Assembly: GCA_036785325.1 (NCBI GenBank)
Contig: JAXIVH010000202.1
Location: 85,001 to 149,000, forward strand
Direction of reading: 5' to 3'
From: Urophycis tenuis
Taxonomy: Eukaryota > Chordata > Actinopteri > Gadiformes > Phycidae
DNA: 64,000 bases
In this document: piece after piece, positions 13,592 to 26,098 of the stretch
Position numbering within the stretch: position 1 is the stretch's first letter
How the letters are laid out: each line of letters begins with the position of its first letter
Made by a program: the position numbers and the translations under genes
The notes under the pieces: model-generated
What the model saw: only the letters and a program-made list of their open reading frames with translations
The model's database searches: none
Told to the model about the DNA's origin: nothing

Positions 13592-15060
13592 GGTTCAGCA
13601 GGACGGTCTCTCCTTATGTTCCTCTCTCTGTTAGCAGTGCGAGCAGCGCCGCCTAAAAAGTAGAAGGCGAAATCTTACCGTGGCCCACGCTGATTGGTGC
13701 GTTAGTGGCCACGCATCGCTCTGGCCAATCGCTGTGCGCCGTGTAGTTTTCCCTACCGGTACACAGGATGAGAGGAAACCCGGCATAGAGCGTGTTTATG
13801 GATGGATGGATGGTCGACAGAATAAGGAAAACCCGGAATTATATTTGGAGAAAAAAAAGGAAAAACGCGAGTGCGCATTGTTTTTATATTAAATAAAAAC
13901 AACTAATTAAACAACAACAAAAACAATCCACTGGGAGAGTGTGAACCACGTTGGATAAACCAACCAAAGGCTGTTGGACACGAATGTTTACCTATGACAA
14001 ATCATCCACGTGTATCTATTATATTGGATTAATTATTAAGTTCAGTGATTACATTTAGTATCAGAGTTTTGATGGGTCCGAAAGAAATAGATGAAAATTA
14101 CAACAACAAAAATAGCATCGAAAATACACCTTATAAAACGTATGATGCAATTCTATGACACAATAGCAAATACCCATAGGCCTACCTACAAAAATTATTC
14201 AACTTGAGGTGATATTATGGTAAGACAGAATCAATAATCTGAATTTCTAATAGTGAGCCATCTCAACAAAGGTCTATTTAGAATATTTTTGAATACCTTT
14301 AAAGTGTGATTTACCCACTAGAGGGAGACAAATATTGTCGTAACACGGGTGCGCTATAGTCTGATAGAACACAGCGCACATGCAACTATTTCACGTTCAA
14401 TATACGCATTGATTTTGGAGGTATGGAGGTCGGATACATTTAAAAATACATTGACCTATCCTACCTACAAAAAAAAAGCAATTATAATTTCTTGGGGGAA
14501 TAGTGCCTATGCTGTAAGTTAATGTAGCCTATATGCCTATGTCTATTTATTATTTATGATATTTTGTTTAAAAAAACATAATTGGGGATTTCCCTTTTGG
14601 TTGGGAAAATGCCATAGGATTTCGTTTTATTATTAAAGGCTTTGCTGCTTTGTTGCGGCACCATGTCACAGTGCCTCGTTAGAGTTGTCACTCAGTATTT
14701 TTTTTCTCTCTCTCTGTAAAGTCGTGGCCGCTTCTTTTATGTATGACCTAAACTAACTCTCTGTGACTGATCGTCACCAATTCAAATGAACACGTGGGAG
14801 CCTATTCATGTATGCATGCATGTAGCCATGTATGCGTGCTTTGACGCGCGCCGCACCATACACGGCGCGCACTTTCTCGCTAAGTTTCCCCACAGAGCAC
14901 AGGCGCACTGTATGCTGCCAAAAGACGGCTGCAGAATAGACAGGGCTGTGTATGACATTGCAGCTTCCTCCGAGCAACACACATCAGGGACGCTCAGATG
15001 CGCGCGTAATAGGACCAGCACACCGAGTTTGGAACGCGGGAAGACAGGCGGACGGGCGCA
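13592..15060. other. Divergent pdia6-kcnf1 intergenic region, left arm
   Basis: 1.47 kb between head-to-head genes, conserved at 28516-29985. It contains the ERSE, AT-rich single-copy sequence and, at 14847-14871, a hairpin with an 8-bp stem (GCGCGCCG/CGGCGCGC). No other gene is seen. Confidence 0.6.
13679..13697 (-). promoter_or_regulatory. ER stress response element (ERSE) of pdia6, left arm
   Basis: The same CCAAT-N9-CCACG element read on the minus strand, 87 bp upstream of the left-arm pdia6 ATG. It is fully conserved between the arms. Confidence 0.8.
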
Positions 15061-16572
15061 ATGGCTTGCTACAACACTTTTTTGTTGAAAACGGACAACG
15101 TTGAAAAGAAAATCATCATGTGGGGCTTTCCGCGGACACGGTACGCGAACTGCAACGGGTCCTCTGATGCCAGTGAACAGACCGAGATCGTGGTGAACAT
15201 AGGGGGTGTGAAACAGGTGTTGTACGGGGACGTGCTGACTCGCTTCCCCGAGACCCGTTTGGCAGAAATAGTGGAGAGCTCCTCAGCAGGTTCCGAAGAT
15301 CTCTCTTCACTTTGTGACGACTACGACCCGGACACGAGGGAGTTGTACTTCGACCGAGACCCCGACGCGTTCAAGTGCATCATGGAGCTGTATTATTATG
15401 GGGAGATACACATGAAACGAGGCATCTGCCCCATTTGTTTCATGAAGGAAATGGAGTTCTGGAAAATAGACTCCGAGTATCTCGACGAATGCTGCAAGAG
15501 CAACCTGAACGACGTGGAGAGCGAACTCGCGGAGATCGCCGAAAAAGTGAAAACTATCTTAGTGGACCGTGAGGGGGATCCGTCGGGCACAGGGTGGCAG
15601 CGCTTCCAGACGTTCCTGTGGAGACTCATGGAGAAGCCCGAGTCTTCGCTCCCCGCGCGCATCATAGCCATCGCTTCATTCTTCTTCATCCTCGTCTCCT
15701 CCGTGGTGATGTGCGTGGGCACGATCCCCGACGTGCAAATAGAAGACGCAGAAGGTAACCTCACGGAGCACCCGACGCTGGAGCTCATCGAGACCATATG
15801 CATAGGTTGGTTCACCGTGGAATATATACTGCGTCTGCTCTCCTCTCCGAATAAAGTGAAATTTGTCCTGTCTTTCATGAACATTATTGACTTCATGGCC
15901 ATCATGCCCTTCTTCGTGGTGTGGACCTTAACGTCTCTGGGAACAGCCATGATGGAGCTGGCCAACGTGCAACAGGCGGTGCAGGCTTTGCGCATTATGC
16001 GCATTGCGCGGATTTTCAAGCTGGCGCGGCATTCGTCTGGCCTCCAAACTCTCACGTCGGCTCTAAAGAGCAGCTTCAAAGAGCTGGGCCTGCTGCTCAT
16101 GTATATGGGGGTGGGCGTGTTTCTGTTCTCCGCGCTGGGCTACACCATGGAGCAGAGTCACCCGGACACCTTGTTTACGAGCATCCCTCAGTCCTTCTGG
16201 TGGGCCGTCATCACCATGACGACGGTGGGCTACGGCGACGTGTACCCAAAGACCACGCTGGGTCGGTGTAACGCGGCGGTCAGCTTCCTCTGCGGGGTCA
16301 TCGCCATAGCGCTGCCCATTCACCCCATCATCAACAACTTTGTCATCTTCTACAACAAGCAACAGGTGCTGGAGACCGCGGCCAAGCACGAGCTGGAGCT
16401 GATGGCGCTGCGCACCAGCGACGATAACTTGATGGCGCTCTCCCAGAGCTCTCGCGATTCTGTCATTGGGTCGGAGCTTTGGGACAAGCCTTTGAGTTCT
16501 TCTCACAGCGACTTCCATATGCCCTTACTCAAAAAACCATGCGCAAAAGGGGGGATGGAATCTGCAGAATGA
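15061..16572 (+). CDS. kcnf1: kcnf1: Kv5.1 potassium channel modifier subunit, left-arm copy
   Basis: Single-exon ORF of 503 aa; an intronless coding region is typical of KCNF1. T1/BTB tetramerisation domain about residues 43-146, S1 200-221, S2 243-261, S3 267-289, S4 306-324 with R311, R314, R317, K320 and R323, S5 342-362, pore loop 374-393 with the selectivity motif TVGYGD, S6 402-427. The S6 bend is PIHP rather than PVP, as in electrically silent Kv5.1, so the product likely works only as a partner of Kv2 subunits in the plasma membrane. An N-glycosylation site (NLT, residue 233) lies in the S1-S2 loop. The chosen Met is the first in frame; a second in-frame Met at residue 20 is possible. 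The poly(A) signal is at 17145-17150. Teleosts often have a and b copies, which I cannot separate here. Confidence 0.95.
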   Translation: MACYNTFLLKTDNVEKKIIMWGFPRTRYANCNGSSDASEQTEIVVNIGGVKQVLYGDVLTRFPETRLAEIVESSSAGSEDLSSLCDDYDPDTRELYFDRDPDAFKCIMELYYYGEIHMKRGICPICFMKEMEFWKIDSEYLDECCKSNLNDVESELAEIAEKVKTILVDREGDPSGTGWQRFQTFLWRLMEKPESSLPARIIAIASFFFILVSSVVMCVGTIPDVQIEDAEGNLTEHPTLELIETICIGWFTVEYILRLLSSPNKVKFVLSFMNIIDFMAIMPFFVVWTLTSLGTAMMELANVQQAVQALRIMRIARIFKLARHSSGLQTLTSALKSSFKELGLLLMYMGVGVFLFSALGYTMEQSHPDTLFTSIPQSFWWAVITMTTVGYGDVYPKTTLGRCNAAVSFLCGVIAIALPIHPIINNFVIFYNKQQVLETAAKHELELMALRTSDDNLMALSQSSRDSVIGSELWDKPLSSSHSDFHMPLLKKPCAKGGMESAE

Positions 16573-17441
16573 ACGTTATAATTTCAACCGTTACACACAG
16601 CCTCTGGAGACACAAAAAAACAAAAAACAACAACCACATATCGGATTAACGAACGATTTCACCTGTCCTGCTTCACATTTAGGTCTAATTAATGCAGTGG
16701 CAGCCTATAGCTTGTATGTGTACAGCCATGCAGTCTTTGCTTGTCTTGCTTGTGTAGCAAATTAGAATGAATAGGATCGGCAAGGAAAGGTTGGCTGGTC
16801 CTTTGTTTGTATTGAGTTTGCACCTTTTAAAGATATGTAGGCCCTACAGCGAGATATGGACAAAATGAACGGAAACTACAGAAGGCCACTGAAAGGAGAC
16901 TGATTGAACTGAGAGCGCACTTGCCGCAACCCCTAGTGCGGTGATTCCCCCGCGCGTGCTTATATAACATATCCCATCCGCAAAATCATAAGATCGTCGC
17001 CGCTTCGACACTGTAACATATTATTCTGTCGGCCAATGTCATATGTTTGTAAAGGGGGGGGGGGGGGGGAGTCACATATTTGTATTGTACTGCTTTTTTT
17101 CTGACTCAGTCAGACCAAATTGAAGTAATTAATTCCGATTAGCGAATAAAAGCTTCATGACACATTTCTTTTAGACAAATGATGTTGTATCCCATGATTA
17201 CCTTTGTAATTGTGTATAACACATCACCCCTGGCCCCAGCTGACCACGAGGGGAAGTGGAAGACCTAACGCTATGGCAATGAGTTGCAGTCCCGTGGATT
17301 CACACACAGCAAGAATCACTGCTGGAGAAATCACTACTATTATTATTGTTATTCGTTACTAGGAAGATTATTCAGTGTTGCCGAAAAACGTGCCAGGATG
17401 GGCTTCCATTTTGCATCTTCCATTTTCAAGCAGCTTGCACA

Positions 17442-17481
<40 letters not shown>

Positions 17482-17497
17482 CACTTCTCTCTCTCCC

Positions 17498-17541
<44 letters not shown>

Positions 17542-17734
17542 ACCCCCCCCCCCCCCCCCCCCCCCCCCCTCCCTCCCCCCTCCCCCCCCCCCCCCCCCCC
17601 CCTCTCCCTTCTCAGAGGATGTGTCTATTGACCACGAAGTTAGGCGCTTGTAGGCAAGAGGGGGGGGGGGTTAGCAACAACAACTCGTCAAGACTGTCCA
17701 CCCCCACACTCACACATGCACTCTCACACATACA

Positions 17735-17790
<56 letters not shown>

Positions 17791-19752
17791 GACACAGATC
17801 CAAAATTTCTCACACACAGTCACACAAAATCACACACACACACACAGTTGTGCGTCAATGTGATGGTGCTGCTATCTTCCCTGGCAGGAGTAAGCAACAG
17901 ATCCACGTATGTCAGATCCTGGACACAACCCCCCCTTTGTTTCCTCTGATAGATGGAGCCGCAAAGCTTAAGATGCGTTGTGTGCATTGGGACAAAGTCT
18001 CTCTCTCTCTCTCTCTCCTTTTCGACATCCCTGGTCTCACCCTAGCTCTCTCTCTCCTCCTCACTCCCAACAGGATAGTACCAATGCACAAGCAAACACA
18101 TGTATTGTCACGTTTGAATTTAGACATACAGGCCTGAAAATATAGCCCTCCCTCCCTCTGCCACCCACCTACTCGGCTAACAAAGAGACAATTGAATGTG
18201 TGTGTGTGCGCACGCGCACACGCACGCACACACGCACGCGGGCAGACACATACACCCACTGTCCGTGCACGGATGAAAACACAGCAGAAGCGGCAGTATA
18301 ATTACACATAACCTATAATTTTACCTCTGGTGAAAATAATACTAGAATATATACACCCACGCCATGAGATGAGCAAGACAGAGATCTTGGGGAAATTACA
18401 ATAACATTACAATCACAGTTACAAAAAGTAGTCACTGAGCTTAACTAACCAGGTAACGTAATGTATGGTGTCGGGAGGTATCAGCCGTATTTTCGCATCA
18501 GAGCCCCTAGGACCCCTCTGGGCGTCGTTTAGTGAATATGTCAGTGTTGTTTTCTGTGGCTGACATTCTCAATGGTTCCACTATCATTAATGTCTCATCC
18601 GTGCCTCAGATTCTGCTGTAAAGTACCCCCGCCGTCTGATCTTCCTCTGGAGAGCATCGTTTAAAAAAAAAAAAACCCACAAACTATCATTTCAGGAGGT
18701 GTTCGTGGTTGTGTTTTAGAAATTTTGTTTATTAATTATTATTATTTTTATTTCTCTGAAGGGACATTTGTGCTGTGGAACTCTCATTTTAATTAAATGG
18801 ACTCACAAGCTGTCGTGTGTTTTCTGGTAAGCCGCAGGAAGAGCCGGTCAGTGTTGAGTTACACCACAACTACGTGACAACAACGCAAATATGCAATTTC
18901 CAACCAGGGGGAAAAAAAACTGGCAATTCATTTTCCTCTCTAAGAGATATTGGGATGGTACATGTAGTTTGGCCATTTTGGTAATTATTGTAGAGCCGTA
19001 GCAGTGAGTGGAAATGCAACACGGAAGCAACACTGAAAACCTGTGCCTATCAAACACGTTTGCTCAAAACGCACGTCAATGTGTTCAACAAACCCATGCT
19101 TTCACAATTCACTCACCTTGTTCTCGATTTCACCAGGACACATGTGTATTTTTATTTCAATGTATTTTTCCAGACAAACTATAGGGGTGTAATTCCTCTT
19201 CTAAACCCCTGACTTTCTTTTCAGTATTGATATGAAAAACCTGACCTTTCACCGTGAACCGCGGATTGATGAGGTTGTCAACAGCCATAGCTATAGCGAA
19301 GAGCAAGGTGAAATGGTTTGAGCAACAAGGATAATCCTGGTGTTTGACAGAGACAAAGGTAAAACACATTCTTATACCGAACAGTTTCCCTGTGTAGATG
19401 TTTAAATGCTTTACAGTTAGCTGGAAAACCTTAAAGGCGATACAAAAGCCGCTCTCTGCACAGAATTGACCCTAAAATGCATGCAAACCGCTGGAACAGC
19501 AACATAAGACAAACAAGCACAACAACAGTGAAAACTGTGAACTCGATGAATGTTGCAGTGCAGTCCTATTTCCACTGCAGTCAAATCCGATGGAGTCTGT
19601 ACACAATACCGATGGGAATCCATATTCCACATAACGCGCTCCGATGCAATCTTTTGACTGAGAGTACAGACGCATAACGCACAGCGGCATCCCCCCCCCC
19701 CCCCCCCCCCCCCCCGAACCCCTGTCTCCGCCTGACAGACATGTTCAGCTGT

Positions 19753-19814
<62 letters not shown>

Positions 19815-20524
19815 TTCAGCTGTAGGAGAGAGAGAGAAATGGAGAGAGAGAGAGGGGGAGGGTGTAGTTAATCCCCCCCCCCCCCCCCCCCCCCCCTCCT
19901 TGAACACAGATACAGGAATAGAGGTAGACATAAAAAGAAAAACCTTTTCCAAGCTATAACAGTGTTTTATTCTCTCAGCCAAACTTGTGCGGAGGGCCCT
20001 CCTGGGCAGGGCGTGCGCAGGAGTGATTTACAAAACGAGGGTGGTAAAAATGGGGAAGAAAAATTAACCATGACCTTCATCTCACCACACGAACAGAAGG
20101 GATTGGTGGGCAGGGGCCACGGCCCTGTCCCTCCTCTGCTCTTTCTCTGCGTTCCTTCTGCTTCTCTCGTGTAGTCTTCTCTCATGTGGCTCTTGGCATC
20201 CATGTGCACAAAACAACATACACACACGGTACACACAGGCACGACAAACAGTCGTGAGTCAAATCATTTGCAATGTTATTTAGTGCACGGTGACCGAATA
20301 TCTGAATCAAACTAATAATAACCTACTATTCTCACACATTGTGGGTGAGAAATAGACTGTTGTCAGTCATTTTGTCCCAAATGACTGGCAGCAAACAACA
20401 AGCTAAATTTCATTGAGTAAAACCTGACAATGCAGCAATTCTCTTTGGCCCCGAACAGCTCCCTGCACGATACAATTTATCAGGTTCCTGCACATGTAGC
20501 TGACATGCTTTTGTTGGTCTTTGC
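16573..20524. other. Downstream of kcnf1, left arm; microsatellite-rich, no gene seen
   Basis: Holds the kcnf1 3' UTR, (CT)n with about 100 bp of near-pure C at 17495-17600, (CT)n at 17738-17784, (GA)n at 19757-19811 and poly-C at 19691-19715. The right arm has the same order at 22936-27003 but the long C tract at 17.5 kb is replaced by plain (GA)n at 26022-26098. Confidence 0.7.
17145..17150 (+). terminator. kcnf1 poly(A) signal, left arm
   Basis: AATAAA about 570 nt past the kcnf1 stop. It is conserved as TTTATT at 26403-26408 in the right arm. No better signal is seen nearer the stop. Confidence 0.5.
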
Positions 20525-20856
20525 AACAACAAACAAGTACACTGAAGGTCAAAGGTCACAGACGAAGAACTTCAGAGCAAATAGTAGTCAGCCGCATGCG
20601 AGTGCTGTCGTGCTAAGCTCACGTAGCACAGCAATGCCTGGGCATATACGTGTGTTTCCTGAAGTTATACTTTATTTTATTGTTGCTTGTACATTTTTTG
20701 TCTATGATTATTCTTATCAAGCAAATGTGCTTTACTAAGCCGGTCTGCCTACAGAACAGCTGTGCTGATCCAGATTGTGAGGTTCATGAGTTTGATTCAA
20801 ATCAATTCATTTATTTTGTAAACTGTCTTTGCAGGGTTCAAGGAAAAAGTCCCAAA

Positions 20857-20899
<43 letters not shown>

Positions 20900-21749
20900 T
20901 GTGCCTGCGTGTGCGTCTGCCTGAGCGCCTGTTTCAGCCAGTCTATTAAACCTATTTACTGCAAATATGATAGCCTGCATTGTACTGCATTGTGTATTGT
21001 ATGCAAGTGGGGCACATCTATTGGACGTAACAAGCGCAGGTATACCCACTTTGTTTTGTTCATTTAGTTATATGCATCTCTTTGTCCCACACCAGTGGCA
21101 TCAATGGCCCGACTTACAATAGACCAGCGGAAACAGCACGAGGCAGCTCCGGCTAAGCCCTCAGTCGTCAGCCGTGTTACACTTTTCACTGCCTCTGCCT
21201 CGACAGAGACGAGACAAGAGGGCGTGAGCTGCTGTCATTCTGGCCCCTTTAATTGGATGTGCCACGTCACACGGGTCGCTGCCCGCCACTTGTTTGTGAT
21301 GAACGCGTGGACATCTCATTAGGGGGGAATTGGCTCCACGAGGGACTCACAGTGCACGGAGATCCTGAAGATGGATGATGAGTGTGATGGTCACTGTTGA
21401 TGATCGCTGAGGGTCGTCTCGTCAGAGGACAACAATGGCTGTATTCATGGAGTTGAACCCGCAGCCTGTCTGTCCCTCTCACGCCGGGCCCTGTAGTACC
21501 CACGCTCCCGTTTGACTCAAATGTGCACTGTGGCCACACCACATGTCCATAAGTGAGACAGCTCTGCATTATTGAAATATGCCATGCCAGGCATGGAGCC
21601 AGTGCCTACTGCCAGTCTGTCTGTCTGTCTCTCTGTCTGCCACAGTCCCAATGGAGTTTTGTTGTTTTTTTAATTTCCAAAGTAGGGATGTAAAATAACA
21701 GTAAAGTCACGCAGCCTAAGATTAGTCAGCTGCCTTGAGATTGTTCATG
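20525..21749. other. Left-arm-only sequence next to the gap; no gene seen
   Basis: Has no counterpart in the right arm, which starts at the match to 20524. It contains a (TG)n tract at 20861-20896 and otherwise ordinary single-copy sequence. Confidence 0.6.
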
Positions 21750-22735
21750 TGGATGGTGGACTTCAGTCAGCGTTTCATACCCTCGTACCACAGCACCTGG
21801 TAGAGAAACCGGGACCCCCTGGGATTCAGACCCCCCCCCCCCCCCGTGCAACTGGCTGCTTGACTTCCTCACTGAAAGCCCACAGTCAGTGCGGGGTCGG
21901 GCAGAGCCGCCTCCTGTACCATCACCCTCACCCGGGCGTCCCTCAGGGCTGTGTCCTGAGTCCCCTGCTGTTCACCCCGATAACACACATGACTGCACCC
22001 CCCCCCCCCGGGGCTGCCACCGCCCACAGTGGTGAGGCCTCATCAGGGACGACAATGACCCGGCCTACAGAGGGGAGATGGAGGGTGGCCGGTGGTTCTG
22101 GTGCAGAGACGGCAACCTGCTCCTGAACGTGGACAAAAACCGAAGAGATCGCGGTCGACCACAGGAAGGACCTGCCTGTCCCACGCTCCACCTCTCCTCG
22201 ACAACACAGCGTTGAGATGGTCAGCAGCACCGGGTTCCTGCGGGCGCACATCACAGACGACCTCTCCCGGGCCGGTGAACACAAAAGTCACCGGTCAAGA
22301 GGGCACACCAGCGCCTGCACTTCCTGCGGCCCGGATGAGGAGAGCCCACCTGCCCCCCCCCGGCCATCCTCACTGCATTCTGCAGAAGCAGAACCGTAGA
22401 GAGCATCTTGACCGGCCGCGTCTCTGTGCGGTGTGGAGGCTGCAGTGCCGCTGACTGGAAGAATGTGAGGAGAGTGGTGAGGGACGGCGGAGGAAATCAC
22501 TCCCCCCCCCCCCCCCCCCCCCTTTCTTCAGGACATCGCACCTAAACACTGCATTTCCCCAGCCGGGAACATCATTAGTGGCTCCTCACACCCAAACCAC
22601 AGTCTGTTCTCCCTGCCTGGCCTCTGAACGATGCATTCGGTGCCGGACCACTAGGATCTGTAATAGTTTTTTTACTCCCAGGTGATCAGATTGCTGAACT
22701 CTAAATGAGCACGTTTGCACCATTGTTAACACCAG
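21750..22735 (+). mobile_element. Degraded LINE reverse transcriptase fragment ending at the gap
   Basis: Broken reading frames encode fish LINE reverse-transcriptase motifs: a segment like FQSAFHTLVPQHLVEK, then GVPQGCVLSPLLFT, then a D-D region and NLLLNVDK. Several frameshifts and C runs (21834-21845, 22501-22522) show it is not functional. It is cut by the N gap. Confidence 0.8.
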
Positions 22736-22935
22736 NNNNNNNNNNNNNNNNNNNNNNNNNNNNNNNNNNNNNNNNNNNNNNNNNNNNNNNNNNNNNNNNN
22801 NNNNNNNNNNNNNNNNNNNNNNNNNNNNNNNNNNNNNNNNNNNNNNNNNNNNNNNNNNNNNNNNNNNNNNNNNNNNNNNNNNNNNNNNNNNNNNNNNNNN
22901 NNNNNNNNNNNNNNNNNNNNNNNNNNNNNNNNNNN
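22736..22935. other. Assembly gap, exactly 200 N
   Basis: There are 200 consecutive N. A round number is typical of a scaffolder's default spacer rather than a measured distance. The left contig ends inside a degraded LINE; the right contig starts directly inside the inverted copy. Confidence 0.98.
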
Positions 22936-23676
22936 GCAAAGACCAACAAAAGCATGTCAGCTACATGTGCAGGAACCTGATAAATTGTATCGTGCAGGGA
23001 GCTGTTCGGGGCCAAAGAGAATTGCTGCATTGTCAGGTTTTACTCAATGAAATTTAGCTTGTTGTTTGCTGCCAGTCATTTGGGACAAAATGACTGACAA
23101 CAGTCTATTTCTCACCCACAATGTGTGAGAATAGTAGGTTATTATTAGTTTGATTCAGATATTCGGTCACCGTGCACTAAATAACATTGCAAATGATTTG
23201 ACTCACGACTGTTTGTCGTGCCTGTGTGTACCGTGTGTGTATGTTGTTTTGTGCACATGGATGCCAAGAGCCACATGAGAGAAGACTACACGAGAGAAGC
23301 AGAAGGAACGCAGAGAAAGAGCAGAGGAGGGACAGGGCCGTGGCCCCTGCCCACCAATCCCTTCTGTTCGTGTGGTGAGATGAAGGTCATGGTTAATTTT
23401 TCTTCCCCATTTTTACCACCCTCGTTTTGTAAATCACTCCTGCGCACGCCCTGCCCAGGAGGGCCCTCCGCACAAGTTTGGCTGAGAGAATAAAACACTG
23501 TTATAGCTTGAAAAGGTTTTTCTTTTTATGTCTACCTCTATTCCTGTATCTGTGTTCAAGGAGGGGGGGGGGGGGGGGGGGATTAACTACACCCTCCCCC
23601 TCTCTCTCTCTCCATTTCTCTCTCTCTCCTACAGCTGAACATCTCTCTCTCTCTCTCCTCTCTCTCTCTCATCTCT

Positions 23677-23724
<48 letters not shown>

Positions 23725-25474
23725 CCACAGCTGAACATGTCTGTCAGGCGGAGACAGGGGTTCGGGGGGGGGGGGGGGTGGGGGGGGGGGGATGCCGCTG
23801 TGCGTTATGCGTCTGTACTCTCAGTCAAAAGATTGCATCGGAGCGCGTTATGTGGAATATGGATTCCCATCGGTATTGTGTACAGACTCCATCGGATTTG
23901 ACTGCAGTGGAAATAGGACTGCACTGCAACATTCATCGAGTTCACAGTTTTCACTGTTGTTGTGCTTGTTTGTCTTATGTTGCTGTTCCAGCGGTTTGCA
24001 TGCATTTTAGGGTCAATTCTGTGCAGAGAGCGGCTTTTGTATCGCCTTTAAGGTTTTCCAGCTAACTGTAAAGCATTTAAACATCTACACAGGGAAACTG
24101 TTCGGTATAAAGAATGTGTTTTACCTTTGTCTCTGTCAAACACCAGGATTATCCTTGTTGCTCAAACCATTTCACCTTGCTCTTCGCTATAGCTATGGCT
24201 GTTGACAACCTCATCAATCCGCGGTTCACGGTGAAAGGTCAGGTTTTTCATATCAATACTGAAAAGAACGTCAGGGGTTTACAAGAGGGAATTACACCCC
24301 TATAGTTTGTCTGGAAAAATACATTGAAATAAAAATACACATGTGTCCTGGTGAAATCGAGAACAAGGTGAGTGAATTGTGAAAGCACGGGTTTGTTGAA
24401 TACATTGACGTGCGTTTTGAGCAAACGTGTTTGATAGGCACAGGTTTTCAGTGTTGCTTCCGTGTTGCATTTCCACTCACTGCTACGGCTCTACAATAAT
24501 TACCAAAATGGCCAAACTACATGTACCATCCCAATATCTCTTAGAGAGGAAAATGAATTGCCTTTTTTTTTTTTCCCCCGGTTGGAAAGTGCATATTTGC
24601 GTTGTTGTCACGTAGTTGTCATATGGTGTAACTCAACACTGGCCGGCTCTTCCTGCGGCTCACCAGAAAACACACGACAGCTTGTGAGTCCATTTAATTA
24701 ACATGAGAGTTCCACAGCACAAATGTCCCTTCAGAGAAAATAAATAAATTAATTAATAAACAAAATTTCTAAAATACAACCACGAACACCTCCTGAAATG
24801 ATAGTTTGTGGGTTTTTTTTTTTTTAAACGATGCTCTCCAGAGGAAGATCAGACGGCGGGGGGTACTTTACAGCAGAATCTGAGGCACGGATGAGACATT
24901 AATGATAGTGGAACCATTGAGAATGTCAGCCACAGAAAACAACACTGACATATTCACTAAACGACGCCCAGAGGGGTCCTAGGGGCTCTGATGTGAAAAT
25001 ACGGCTGATACCTCCCGACACCATACATTACGTTACCTGGTTAGTTAAGCTCAGTGACTACTTTTTGTAACTGTGATTGTAATGTTATTGTAATTTCCCC
25101 AAGATCTCTGTCTTGCTCATCTCATGGCGTGGGTGTATATATTCTAGTATTATTTTCACCAGAGGGTAAAATTATAGGTTATGTGTAATTATACTGCCGC
25201 TTCTGCTGTGTTTTCATTCCGTGCACGGACAGTGGGTGTATGTGTCTGCCCGTGTGCGTGTGTGCGTGCGTGTGCGCGTGCGCACACACACACACATTCA
25301 ATTGTCTCTTTGTTAGCCGAGTAGGTGGGTGGCAGAGGGAGGGAGGGCTATATTTTCAGGCCTGTATGTCTAAATTCAAACGTGACAATACATGTGTTTG
25401 CTTGTGCATTGGGTACTATCCTGTTGGGAGTGAGGAGGAGAGAGAGAGCTAGGGTGAGACCAGGGATGTCGAAA

Positions 25475-25603
<129 letters not shown>

Positions 25604-25748
25604 TGTCCCAATGCACACAAAGCATCTTAAGCTTTGCGGCTCCATCTATCAGAGGAAACAAAGGGGGGGTTGTGTCCAGGATCTGACATACGTGGATCTG
25701 TTGCTTACTCCTGCCAGGGAAGATAGCAGCACCATCACATTGACGCAC

Positions 25749-25782
<34 letters not shown>

Positions 25783-25845
25783 TTTTGTGTGACTGTGTGT
25801 GAGAAATTTTGGATCTGTGTCTGAGGGAGAGAGAGAGAGAGAGAG

Positions 25846-25895
<50 letters not shown>

Positions 25896-26018
25896 TGTAT
25901 GTGTGAGAGTGCATGTGTGAGTGTGGGGGTGGACAGTCTTGACGAGTTGTTGTTGCTAACCCCCCCCCCCTTGCCTACAAGCGCCTAACTTCGTGGTCAA
26001 TAGACACATCCTCTGAGA

Positions 26019-26021
<3 letters not shown>

Positions 26022-26097
<76 letters not shown>

Positions 26098-26098
26098 G
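26022..26098. repeat. (GA)n microsatellite, right arm
   Basis: Pure GA where the left arm (17442-17610) has CT followed by a long C-rich tract. Confidence 0.95.

Larger units (their letters stand above)
1..20524 (+). repeat. Left arm of a ~20.5 kb inverted duplication
   Basis: The reverse complement of this whole block is found at 22936-43605. Base 1 pairs with base 43605 and base 20524 pairs with base 22936. All exons of hpcal1, pdia6 and kcnf1 are shared, as are introns, SINEs and intergenic DNA. Differences are sparse SNVs, small indels and large length changes at microsatellites. The arm starts at the window edge, so it may extend further left. I infer allelic contigs joined head to head; a real palindrome is the alternative. 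Confidence 0.95.

Noticed and set aside
15396..16518. Long antisense frames opposite kcnf1 (and 27058-28180 in the other arm)
   Set aside because: They mirror the GC-rich kcnf1 coding strand, show no known domain and lack splice or promoter support.
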